DNA from: Euglena gracilis
Taxonomy: Eukaryota > Euglenida > Euglenophyceae > Euglenales
DNA: 64,000 nucleotides
Assembly: GCA_039621445.1 (NCBI GenBank)
Contig: CP154957.1
Location: 26,148,541 to 26,212,540 of the forward strand
Direction of reading: 5' to 3'
The notes beneath the pieces were generated by a model. It searched no databases. It saw nothing but the letters and a program-made list of their open reading frames with translations, and was not told the origin of the DNA. Positions 42,831-53,100 of this stretch are shown here, piece by piece (within the stretch, counting starts at the first letter, position 1; the number at the start of each line of letters is the position of its first letter). The position numbers and the translations under genes were made by a program.

Positions 42831-43260
42831 TGCCCATCATTGGTCATGATGGCCATCCTCGGTCATGATGGGCATCATGGGTCATGATGGGCATCATGGG
42901 CCATGATGGCCATGATGACCCATGATTGGCATCATGGGTCATGATGGGCATCATGGGTCATGATGGCCATCATGGGTCATGATGGCCATCATGGGTCATG
43001 ATGGCCATCATGGGTCATGATGGGCATCATTGGTCATGATGGCCATCATGGGTCATGATGGCCATCATGGGTCATGATGGCCATCATGGGTCATGATGGG
43101 CATCATGGGTCATGATGGGCATCATGGGTCATGATGGGCATCATGGGTCATGATGGGCATCATGGGTCATGATGGGCATCATGACCCATGATTGGCATCA
43201 TGGGTCATGATGGGCATCATGGGTCATGATGGGTCATGATGGCCATGATGGCCATGATGG
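42826..43260. repeat. 19-bp minisatellite (GGGTCATGATGGGCATCAT)
   Basis: About 22 units alternating GGGC and GGCC variants. The unit is partly self-complementary (CATGATG/CATCATG). Confidence 0.95.
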
Positions 43261-45189
43261 TCGAAAAACGCCCATTTTCGGCTCAAAAACCCTTTTTCCG
43301 GGTCCGGGAGGCCAAGAAGCATGGTTTTGGGTAAAAAAAAAAATTTTCGATATTTTTCGCCTTTTTTGGCCGAAAACGGCTAAGTCCACCAGTGGAAAAA
43401 GTGCACAAAATGGCCAGAATCGGCTGAAAAACAGCCGTATCTCGGGCTACGCGAACAGTTGCGGGGAAATCAAAATACCGGTAGATGGAGTGTTCCAAGG
43501 GCTTCAATTTAGGTCTCCGGACATTTCCTTTGATTTTGCTTCATTTTGGAAAAATTTTGAAACTATTGATTTTTGGCCGAATTTTGGCTGAAAACGGCTA
43601 AGTCGGACAGTGGAAAAAGTGTACAAAACGGCCATCCGGGCCGAAAACGGCCGTATCTCGGGCCAGGCGGGGAGTTGCGGGGAAATCAAAATACCGGCAG
43701 ATGGGGCGTTCCAAGGGCTTCAAATTAGGTCGCCGGACATTTCCTTTGATTTTGCTTCATTTTGGAGATATTTTGAAAATTGACATTTTTTGGCCGAAAT
43801 GGCAGAGTCCAAAGGGGGGGGGGTTGGCCAATCCTACCCAGTTTGGACCCCTTCGCGCGTGAATAACTCGGGCCTGGCGGGGAGTTGGGGGTCAAACCCA
43901 GGTGATTCGGAAACTAGGAATCCAGTCGCTCGCGACTGAAAAAAAAAATTTCGGGAACGGGGCCGGGATCATGGTGATAATCCGCCGGTTCCCGAGGTGG
44001 CCCCGAGGGGGGGGGGGGGGGGGGGGGTTGGGGGGGGGTTTTCCCCCAGTGGTAAGCTTCGCTCTTACCCATAAAGGGATAAGAGCTCAGCGACCCCCCC
44101 CCATATAAGACCCCCCCCCTAGGATTTTGGCTCCCGAGGGGGGGTCTTATATGGGGGGGGGGGCATGGTATGTCGGTCGATTTCCATTCCATTGAAATCT
44201 GTTGCTGGTCAGATTGGGAATTTTACTGACTTTTGGACATTTTGGATTTCCCTTTTTTTTCAACATTTTTGGTCCTGTGGGGTTCTCGAGGCGTTATGGA
44301 CCAGACAAAAAACAAATTTTGCGGCTCATTGCGGGAAATTGGTGATATATTTTTTGGTGGTCGCTAGCGACTGGTCCCTAGCGACCATGGTCGCCAGCGA
44401 CTAGTCGCTGGTGACCATGGCTAATGACCATTGGTGGTCGGGTTGGGGGTTTTGGAAGGCATTTGGGTGGGTTTCGAGTCATTTTCCTTCATATTTGGAT
44501 GAAAAAATGATAATCTTAAGTTCCGTCCTTCCGTCCATTCCATCCAAAATTTACCCAGTTGTGATCACCCGACCCCCTCCCCCTCCCACCCCCTCCAAAA
44601 AAAATTGGCCTGATTCAGTTGTCATCGCTGGTCGTCTGAAAGAAAAGCTTTCTGGTGAGGGGTGGCAACTGTTAAAACCTGCTTTCTGGGCTCGACGCCT
44701 GTATTGGAATTTCTATTGTTATTATTCTATTCTATCAAAATGGATGAAAAAAGCATTCAGAAAAATGAGAAAAAAGGTTGGTCGACATTAACGGATTTCA
44801 GGTTGAAATTGACAATGTCCCAAAACGGAACAAAAAGGCATTCAGAAAAAGGACATTATATAAAAATCGTGGGCACCCGTATTCAGGCCGTATAACGGGT
44901 CAAGGGCGCCGCAGAAAGGGGGGGGGTCCAGTCATGGTGGGGATCGACGGAGGGCGACCAACCTTACAAAGGGGGGGAGGGTCCGGCTGTGGGGTGGGGG
45001 TCGACCATGGTCGCCCTTGGTCGCCCCTCACAACCAAGGCTCGGTCGCCCTCGGTCCCCCCCCCCACGACCGAGGGCGACCGTGGGCCGACCATGGTCGA
45101 CCCCCACAACCCCCCCCCCAGGCCAAATCCACCCCCCTCTGCGCGCGGCCCAAATCACATTTTTTTTGATATGCCTTGAAAAAAAAACG

Positions 45190-45705
45190 GGTGGGTAGCA
45201 CAAGGGATTTTGTTACTTTTGGGGCCCTCGAACAGTTGAGCAACAAAGGGGATTTGCCCCCCCAATACGGGTGGGTAACACAAGCGATTTGCTCCCCAAA
45301 ACGGGTGGGTAACACAAGGGATTTTGTTTCCCTGGAATAGTTGAGCAACAAAAGGGATTTGCCCCCCAAAACGGGTGGGTAACACGACTTTGTTAAAAAA
45401 AAACGGGTGGGTTGCACAAGGGATTTTGTTACTTTTGGGGCCCTCGAACAGTTGAGCAACAAAAGGGATTTGCCCCCCAAAACGGTTTGGTCACACAAGG
45501 GATTTTGTTATTTTTGGGGCCCTCGAACAGTTGAGCAGCAAAGTGGATTTGCCCCCTAAAACGGGTGGGAAACGCAAGGGATTTGCCCCCCAAAATGGGT
45601 GGGTAACACAAGGAATTTTGTTATTTTTAGGGCCCTGGAACAGTTAAGCAACAAAAGGGATTTGCCCCCCAAAACGGGTCGGAACACAAGGGATTTTGTT
45701 ATTTA

Positions 45706-45737
<32 letters not shown>

Positions 45738-45770
45738 TATAATATATATAGATATACATATATATAGATA

Positions 45771-45814
<44 letters not shown>

Positions 45815-45865
45815 GATATATATATATATTATATTATATATATATATATATATATATTAAATTAT

Positions 45866-45909
<44 letters not shown>

Positions 45910-46250
45910 ATATTAAAATATATATATATATTAAAATATATATATATATATTATATATATATACCCTCGAGCAGTTGAGCAACAAAGGGTGTTATTTTTG
46001 GAGAACAGTTGAGCAACAAAGGGGATTTGCCCCCCAAAACGGTTTGGTCACACAAGGGATTTTGTTATTTTTGGGGCCCTCAAACAGTTGAGCAGCAAAG
46101 ATTTCCCCCCCAAAACGGGTGGGTAACACAGGCGATTTGCCCCCCAAAATGGGTGGGTAACACAAGGGATTTTGTTATTTTTGGGGCCCCAGAACAGCTG
46201 AGCAAGAAAAGGGATTTGCCCCCAAAACAGGTAGAAAACATTTTTGCTTT
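45190..46250. repeat. Degenerate array of a CACAAGGGATTTTGTTATTT unit, split by an AT microsatellite
   Basis: Repeats of AACACAAGGGATTTTGTTA, GGGGCCCTCGAACAGTTGAG and GGGATTTGCCCCCCAAAACG occur about a dozen times at 45190-45700 and 45960-46250. The AT-rich microsatellite at 45702-45964 lies between. The unit recurs at 54200-54300 and, inverted, at 55340-55620. Confidence 0.88.
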
Positions 46251-46669
46251 TTTTGGGGCCCGCGAACATGGGCGGTTATGGGGTGGGGGCGACCAGCCTT
46301 GCAAGAAGGGGGTATTCCGGCTGTGGGGTGGGGGTCGACCATGGTCGCTCTCGGTCGACCCCCACAACCTTCTCGGTCGACCCCCCCCCCACGACCGAGG
46401 GCGACCGTGGGCCGACCATGGTCGACCCCCACAACCCCCCAGGCCAAATCCAGGAGCCGCGCGCAGAGTGCGCAGCCCCCAAATTTGCCATGAAGCCGGC
46501 GTTTGAGACGCCGGGCTCAGGACAGAACCGGCGTCCCCCCCCCATGGGCTTTCCGGACGCCGGTTCTGTCCTAAAGCCCGGCGTTAGGAACGCCGGCTTT
46601 GTCCAAAGCCCGGCGTCCGATTTTCATTCCTAAAAATGTCACCAAAAGTGCCCAAAAGTGGCCCTAAGG

Positions 46670-46990
46670 TGCTGGTATGAGTGTTTCAACCATCAAGGAC
46701 AAAGAAGTTTGCCATCTGGGGACCAGTGGGGTGGATATCCAAATTTGGTGAAAATTGGCCCAGATTTGGAAATAGAGTACCGTGCAGCGTGGAAAGATCC
46801 GATGACCACCGCTGGTCGTCTGTTGAAAAGAGCTTTCGATCGAGGGGTAATTTGGTACCCTAACGTTGCACGCAGCCCGAGATACGCTCGCGATGGTCGG
46901 ATCGGCCAGAATCTGAGTCGAAACTTGTAGCAATCTTTAGTGACTTTTGGTTTAAGAGCTGAATAAACCCCACAGAAACGTTTTTCCTCT
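46670..46990. repeat. Dispersed ~320-bp repeat, copy 2
   Basis: Nearly identical partner of 36075-36400. Confidence 0.85.
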
Positions 46991-47026
46991 TCGAATCAAC
47001 GACCTGAGGGCCTTGGGGGGGCACCA

Positions 47027-47290
47027 GAGTTGTGAAATTAGGATTCCCCACTGACAGAAAATAAGAGCTCCAGGCGACGTGGCTGAATTTGGTGGTGATC
47101 GCCAGTCGTCTGATGAAAAGAGCTTTCGATCGAGGGGTGATTTTATACCTGGACGATTGACACAGCCAGAAATACCCTCGCGATCGCCGGAATTGCCGCG
47201 ATCGCCGGAAAGTGGTGTGACATTGCAGATCAGTGGTCGGAGATTGGTCCTGGGAGTGTCCTTTGGCCGAAGGTTGGGGACGCCGGTTCT
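47027..47290. repeat. Dispersed repeat with CGTCTGATGAAAAGAGC core, copy 2
   Basis: Partner of 34340-34600, followed by a short GACGCCGG foldback. Confidence 0.85.
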
Positions 47291-47645
47291 GTCCTGAGCC
47301 CGGCGTCTCTAAAACGCCGGCTTAAACAAAAACAAGAGGTGGCGGACGCCGGGCTTTGGACAGAACCGGCGTCCGCCACCTCTTTTTTGTAGTATTATGT
47401 CCAAGAATGGTCATTTTTTGACCATTTTGGGGTCTCAAAAACGTCACAATTTTTTCACAAATTTTTTTTTCTTGGGGATGCTAAGAAGGCTCAGAAGGGG
47501 ACTTGGTCATCTGGTTGGGAACCCCCACTCCCCTTCTGAGCATTGAAAGCTGGGAGATTCCTTATGAGACAATTGTTCTGATGTTCTGCTTTGGTTTTCT
47601 TCTTTTGTAACTTCCAAGCCATTTGGTGATGATTTGCAAATTCAG

Positions 47646-47757
47646 GCAAGTGCAGTCATTGGCTTGTTGCATGCCGGGTGAGGACAACAAAGACCAATTC
47701 ATCCATTTGCTTTGTGGATTTCAAAAATGAACCTGATGCAGCTGATGCAATGAGGAA
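47646..47757 (+). CDS. SR-related gene exon 2 (RRM1 core)
   Basis: After AAATTCAG the frame reads ...RVRTTKTNSSICFVDFKNEP, then DAADAMR. ICFVDF is the RNP1 motif of an RRM and fits RNP2 in exon 1. The donor is a canonical GTATGT at 47758. The acceptor used here gives a slightly long RRM loop; a later AG could be used instead. Confidence 0.7.
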
Positions 47758-47786
47758 GTATGTGATGTGCGCTCGAAGTTTGATAA

Positions 47787-49270
47787 CCCCCCCCCCCCCA
47801 TAATTGAGAATAAAAAAGTTTCATCGGACCCCCCTTTTCTCCAAAATTCGCCAAAAAATGGCCGTAACTCGGGCTAGGGGGGGAGTTGCGGGGAAATCAA
47901 AATACTGTTAGTTTGGGCATTTTAAGGGCTTCAATTTAGGTCTTCAGGGATTTCCTTTGATTCCCCACCTTTTTTGAGAAATCACAAAAATCGATTTTTT
48001 GGGCCAGATGACGGCCGAAAACGGCCAAGGCGCAAGCCTGCCGCGCTGCTTTGGGCCATAAATCGGCCATATTTCGGGCTAGGCGGGGAGCTGCGGGGAG
48101 GCACATTTCGTCAGACCGACATTTCTGGAAATAATGTACGTTTTCTCGAGATGTTTTCGAAAAATCGATTTTTGACCCATTTTTGGACCCCAGCGAAATG
48201 GCAGAGTCGGAAGAGGGGGGGGGCAATCCTGCCCAGTTTGGTCCCCTTTGCGGGTGAATAACTCAGGCCTGGCGGGGAGTTGGGGGTCAAACGGAGGTGA
48301 TTCGGAAACTTGAAATCCAGTCGCTCGCGACTGAAGAAAAAATTCCGGGAACGGGCTGGGATCATGGTGATAATCCGCCGGTTCCCGAGGTGGCCCCGAT
48401 CCGGGGGGGGGGGTCCAACCCCCCCCCCCCTTTTCCCTAGGGGTAAGCTTCGCTCTTACTCTAAAGAGATTACAGCTCAGCGAGACCCCACAATTTTGAC
48501 CTGTTTTGACTTAGCCGTTTTCGGTCATTTTTAGGTGAAAAAGTCGAAAAGAAATCGAATTTTTTTTGCCCAAAACGATGTTTTACGGCCTCCCGGACCT
48601 GGAAAAGCTGTTTTTGAGCCGAAAATGAGCGTTTTTCTTTCGACCCCCCAGCCCCCCCCCCCCCCCGTTTTTGGCCCGAAACCCATGGACTTTGGGTAAA
48701 AATGGGTCAAAAAAGTCGAAAAAACCTCGAAGAAAGTTTTTTTTTGCCCGAAACGATGTTCTTTGGCCTCCCAGACCAGGGAAATCCGCTTTTGAGCCGA
48801 AAATGAGTTTTTTTCGACCCTCCCACCCCCCCCCCCCCCGTTTTTGGCCCGTAACCCATGGAGTTTGTGTCAAGCCGGGTCAAAAAAGTCGGAAAAAATC
48901 GAATTTTTTTGGGAGCTGAAACGATGTTTTTTTGGCCTCCCGGACTCGGAAAACCTGTTTTTTGAGCTGAAAATGAGCGTTTTTCGACCCCCCGGCGCCG
49001 CGTCTTTGACCCGAAACCCATGGACTTTGGGTCAAAAACGGGTCAAAAAAGTCGAAATAAATCCAACAAAACGGTTATGGGGTGTATGGGGAGGTCATCA
49101 TTTCAGAAATTATTGTAAAATCACCGAAAGTCACCGTAAATTGCAAGTGTGTAATTTGTAAATTATAAATTACGCGAAATTTGCAATGCCAGCCTTTTCG
49201 GCCTTCCCTTGCGTGTAAGTCCCATTAAGAGCTTAGCATTATTCAAAACCTGGTCAATTATGGGTGGGGG
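47787..49270. mobile_element. Element related to 41635-44168, rearranged
   Basis: The left end is a C run plus ATAATTGA and the right end TCAATTATGGGTGGGGG. The right end, read in reverse, matches the left end of 41635-44168 (GACCAGGTTTTGAATA-TGCT). The 47850-48480 part matches 43350-44090 in the same direction, while the 48530-49070 array matches the other element's array in reverse. TA occurs beside both ends but the exact boundary is unclear. Confidence 0.55.
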
Positions 49271-49393
49271 TATTTTTTTGTTAAGGGGGAGCACACATCT
49301 GGCCGACGGTGTGGCGGAAGCCATGTGAGATTGATAATCTAATGTGGATTGACTAATTCCAAATTTTGAGTGACAAAATCCTAATTTTGTATA

Positions 49394-50171
49394 CCGTGCC
49401 CCTCCCCCCTTACTGTCCCCCCCCCCTTTACTGTTCCCATTGGGAGACGGGAATAGTACAGTGTCAGGGCACTTTTTGTAAAGGATCCTTGGAACAAAGA
49501 GAGAAAAGGTTTTTTTATTGGTCGGTTTTAGGTGCTCTCAATCCCACCAATGACCAAACTAACGCCAAAATGGATGTTGTGGAGGTGCAGTTATCAAGCA
49601 TGTGAACCACACCTCCCCCCCCCCCTGTCTAAGCACCACCCTTGTCTAAGCACCACCCCCCGGTTCTTACCCATCTTTTTAAAGGTCATCGTCACGGGGA
49701 TGTTTATTTTGTGTGTATTTTTAAGGGAAATTTCTCAAAAAGTTCGAAATTTCTGCAACTTCTGAGACCTGATTTGGTGAGGTATTGTTGATTTCTGCAT
49801 CCAAATGTGTGTAAGTTCAACAGTGGACCTCCAAGATAAGGGGAATTTTTCGTTTTCGGCGCGAAGCGCCGGATTTTTTTTTTGCAGTCAAATTTTTCCC
49901 CCTTGTCAAAGCACCATCCCCCTGGTTCTTACCCATATTATAGCAAAATAAGCACCACCCCCCCGGTTCTTACCCATCTTTTCCGGTGCTTAGACAGGGG
50001 GGGTAAAAGTTTCATTTTGGCATTTTGGGTGGCCTTTTGGGTTTACCTTGGTTGGTTAGTTCATGGACCATGGGAACAGTGAGGGGGGGGGGAGCTCGTC
50101 CCCCCCCCCTACTGTTCCCATGGACCCAAAAGGGAGCCATAGGACGGGTACAGTAAGGGGGGGGGTCATGG
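49394..50171. mobile_element. TA-flanked TIR element (CCATGCCCC... type), copy B with nested insertion
   Basis: Starts TA-CCGTGCCCC near TTACTGTCC and ends GTACAGTAAG(n)TCATGG-TA. The body matches copy A (33238-33820), including AAATGGATGTTGTGGAGG and CATTTTGGCATTTT. It lacks the 178-bp insert of copy A but has its own insert at about 49609-50003. Confidence 0.7.
49609..50003. mobile_element. Nested insertion with TGTCTAAGCACC inverted ends
   Basis: Absent from the otherwise matching copy A. The left end is a C run plus TGTCTAAGCACC and the right end GGTGCTTAGACA plus a G run. The exact target duplication is not clear. Confidence 0.6.
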
Positions 50172-53100
50172 TAAATTTGGGTGGCATGTGCAAATTCTTA
50201 ACTTTGAGTGGTTAATGCCCAATATGAATTCCTAATTTTGAGTGGCAAATGCTTAATTTGGTGTGGAAGCTCTGAATCTTGAGTGGCAAATCCTAATTCG
50301 GTGTGCCAATTCCTAATTTTGAGTTGCAAATGCCTAATTCCATGTGCGAATTCCTGATTTTAGGTGACAAACACGTAATTTGGTGTGCAAATTCCTAATT
50401 TTGTGTCAAATGCTGGTTTGCAAATTCCGAATTTTGATTGGTTAATGCCTAGTTTGTTCCTAATTTTGAGTGGGAAATGCAAGTGTGCAAACTCGTAATT
50501 TCCAATGCAACTCTTTTGGTCTGCCACCATGCCCCCCCCCCATTGAAACCGTGTTTGTGCCGATTTCAAGATTTTAAAAGTCTTAAATCTTCGCCCAAAC
50601 ACCAACCAAACCAAGAACAGTGTTTTGGGCAAATGTTTTCGGGGGGCCTGGGGGTCCCCGCCCCCAGGCCAGGGTTTGATATAAGGAGGGCGTACATGGT
50701 TTAGGTGGGGGGGTGTCCCCCCCACCCCCCCCTCCTGGCCCGCAGGGGGGGGGGGTCCGGACCACCCCCCCCACCTGTCCTTATATCGAACCCTGCCCAA
50801 GGCTCCCCCAAACATTGTTCTTGTCATAATGTACCTCCCCCCAGGAGGTGGAGGGGGGAGGTACACAATGGGGGCAGTTGAAAGGCATGCAGAACAAATT
50901 TGCATGCTTCTCCCGTTTGCACCCAGCTGGGACGTAAAAAAAGAACATCGATTCCTGTTGGCGGGTCATGCCTGTGGATGGCGGGGCGAGGTGCATTCCT
51001 GATGGGAGCAGGTGCATGCTGCCCCCTCCATCATGTACCTCTCCCCAGGAGGTACATACATAATGGGGGGGTACATAATGGGGGGGGGTGCATGGTAACT
51101 CCAATGTTAGTGCCCAATTATACAGAATGCAAATTTCGGATGTCCATTTTCTTATTTGCCTTCAATTCTTCCGCTCTCAATTCTTCCGCTGGGGCCACTT
51201 GGGCAATTTTGGTCATTTTGTATTTTTGACATAAAAATCGAGCCATCTTCAAGATTATGGTCCGTTTTGAAGCCATTTCCTGCACTTTATGGCGGGGGGA
51301 ACTAAATAGTGGGACAGTCCACTGGAACTAAATAGTGGGACACTCAAAAAAAACGAAGTTTCCCCGAAACTCACTCAAGATGTTAGCTGCAAGGATTACA
51401 GTGTCTATCGTTCTCGCATGAATAATTACTGGCTTTTGCCATTCAAAGGATGGCAATGAGCTGGAGGAAAGCTTCAGTAACGTGTGGGCCCTCCATGAGA
51501 GTCCAGGACAGCCACAACGCGGCTGGGGATGGATTCATACAAAACCCCAAATTGCTGGGAAGCAATTTGCTCCGAACACGCGCTGGAGTGCGGACCATGT
51601 TTGTTTCGGTAAGAGAAAATGCAGCCATCCAGCTTTGCACACACACGCACCCATTGCACCTACATGCACGCACACACAATCGCACGTGCGCTCTCAAGCA
51701 CACATGCACACACAAGCACACATGCCTGCCTGCACCAGGGGTTTTCTTAAGCCGGAGGGACCCCATCCACAGGGGGGGGGGTCCAGCCAGCCAGCCAGCA
51801 GCTCAAATCCAGCCAGCAGCCCAAACTCGGGCCGGGACCCCCCTGGGGGGGTTGAGTGAAATAAAGTTGGGTCCAGCCCGGCCGGGGGCTGGGCCAGCCG
51901 GCCGCAGGCTGGGTTGCCCAGCTCACCTATCCCTGCATTTTTTCCCCCTCATCACAGCTTCCTCCGTCACAGCCTTGATCTAGCTCCAACCATCAAAATG
52001 CCGAGAAAGTCCAAAAACTGGCAATATGAACAAAAATTGGCTTACCCTCACCCCTAATTGCCCCTCCCCCCTAATTGGCTAATTGTAAGGTTGGGACGAC
52101 TAGTCGACTAGTTGATTATTCGTTCAGGACCCTCGTTCAGGACAGGATTAATCGTTCATGCCCAAAATGAATAGTTGTGAACAGATTGGCCTCTTACAAA
52201 ATTGGAGTCATGCACAACATTCAGGGGTATTTCTGGTGATTAAGGAAGACAGTTATCATGCAAGAAAAGGTTAACACAGAGGGAATCCAAAACAAACAAA
52301 GGGTGGTGGTTGCCGCTGCAGTCGCAGCCAAATGTGAGCCTCAGTTTTCTCAGTAAGATTTTGCCAGATTCAATTAAGGCTTGCCTTACATTGGGTCCCG
52401 AATCCTCATCGGCATGCAGACATCGCAACAAACAAAATTCCTCATTTCAGGATAACACCTGGGTTTCTCAGCAGTGAAATTCGAAGAATGAGAAAGTTTG
52501 GCGGCCATGTTGTTCTCTGTAATTATCATTATGTTATTTCCCCATCCCTTCCCCTCTGCAGACCCCCCGTACAGTCCCCCCCCCTATTGTCGCTCGGCCG
52601 ACTGAGGAAATCATTGTCCCACACACCTTGTTGTCCGATTTGGCCTCACTTGGACAATAAGGTGGGGGAGTGCCGTTTGGAAGATAAAAATTGTGTAATA
52701 TGGGTCAGTGGGAGTCTTCGCAGAAGCCATGGTGCAAGAAAGCAAAGAAAAACTCGAAGGGAAAAAATAGTCGATTATTCCTTCGGATAGGGGAGATTAA
52801 TCGGTATTATTCGTTCATGAGGTTGAACGAACGGTATTTGTCCAACCTTACTAATTGGGGGTCCCCAAGGGCAGTCCATTGGCCAATTAGGGGGGGGGGG
52901 TCAGCCTAATTGCCCTTGGTCAAGGTGCCCCCCCTTAATGGTCCCCCCCCCCTTATTGGCCAATTGAGGGTCCGAAGGAGCCAAGCCATTGGCCAAATAG
53001 GGGGGGGGGTGAGGGTAAAAATACCCAAACAGGCCGAAAATGGCCAAACACATAGACACCACCTACGATATACATGAATTTCATGGGGGATAGGCAGTCG

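Larger units (their letters stand above)
41635..44168. mobile_element. 2.5-kb TA-flanked element with C/G-tract inverted ends and internal arrays
   Basis: Ends read TA-CCATGC(n)ATATAAGACC ... GGTCTTATAT(n)GCATGG-TA. Removing it restores CCCGTTTATGTCGGTCGATT, which is the unit of the short tandem repeat directly upstream (about 41560-41620), so the TA was duplicated on insertion. No transposase is recognised. Inside are a ~160-bp tandem array, a 19-bp minisatellite, and segments shared with 47850-48480. Confidence 0.72.
30982..47645 (+). other. Intron 1 of the SR-related gene (16.7 kb), packed with repeats
   Basis: No coding exon is recognised inside. It contains C/G-tract TIR elements, a GT microsatellite, AT-rich microsatellites, three copies of a ~300-bp repeat, a 2.5-kb TA-flanked element with tandem arrays, a dispersed 'GGATTTTGTTATTTTTGGGG' array and large palindromes. 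These are listed separately. Open frames in it come from low-complexity sequence. Confidence 0.6.

Noticed and set aside
42826-43260. Possible CRISPR-like array (19-bp regular repeats)
   Set aside because: The units are directly adjacent with no unique spacers and the context is eukaryotic. It is a minisatellite.
45028-45611. Leu/Ser-rich frames ([13 protein letters not shown] repeats) as a secreted repeat protein
   Set aside because: They follow a degenerate DNA repeat array, appear in several frames, and the same DNA unit recurs inverted elsewhere.
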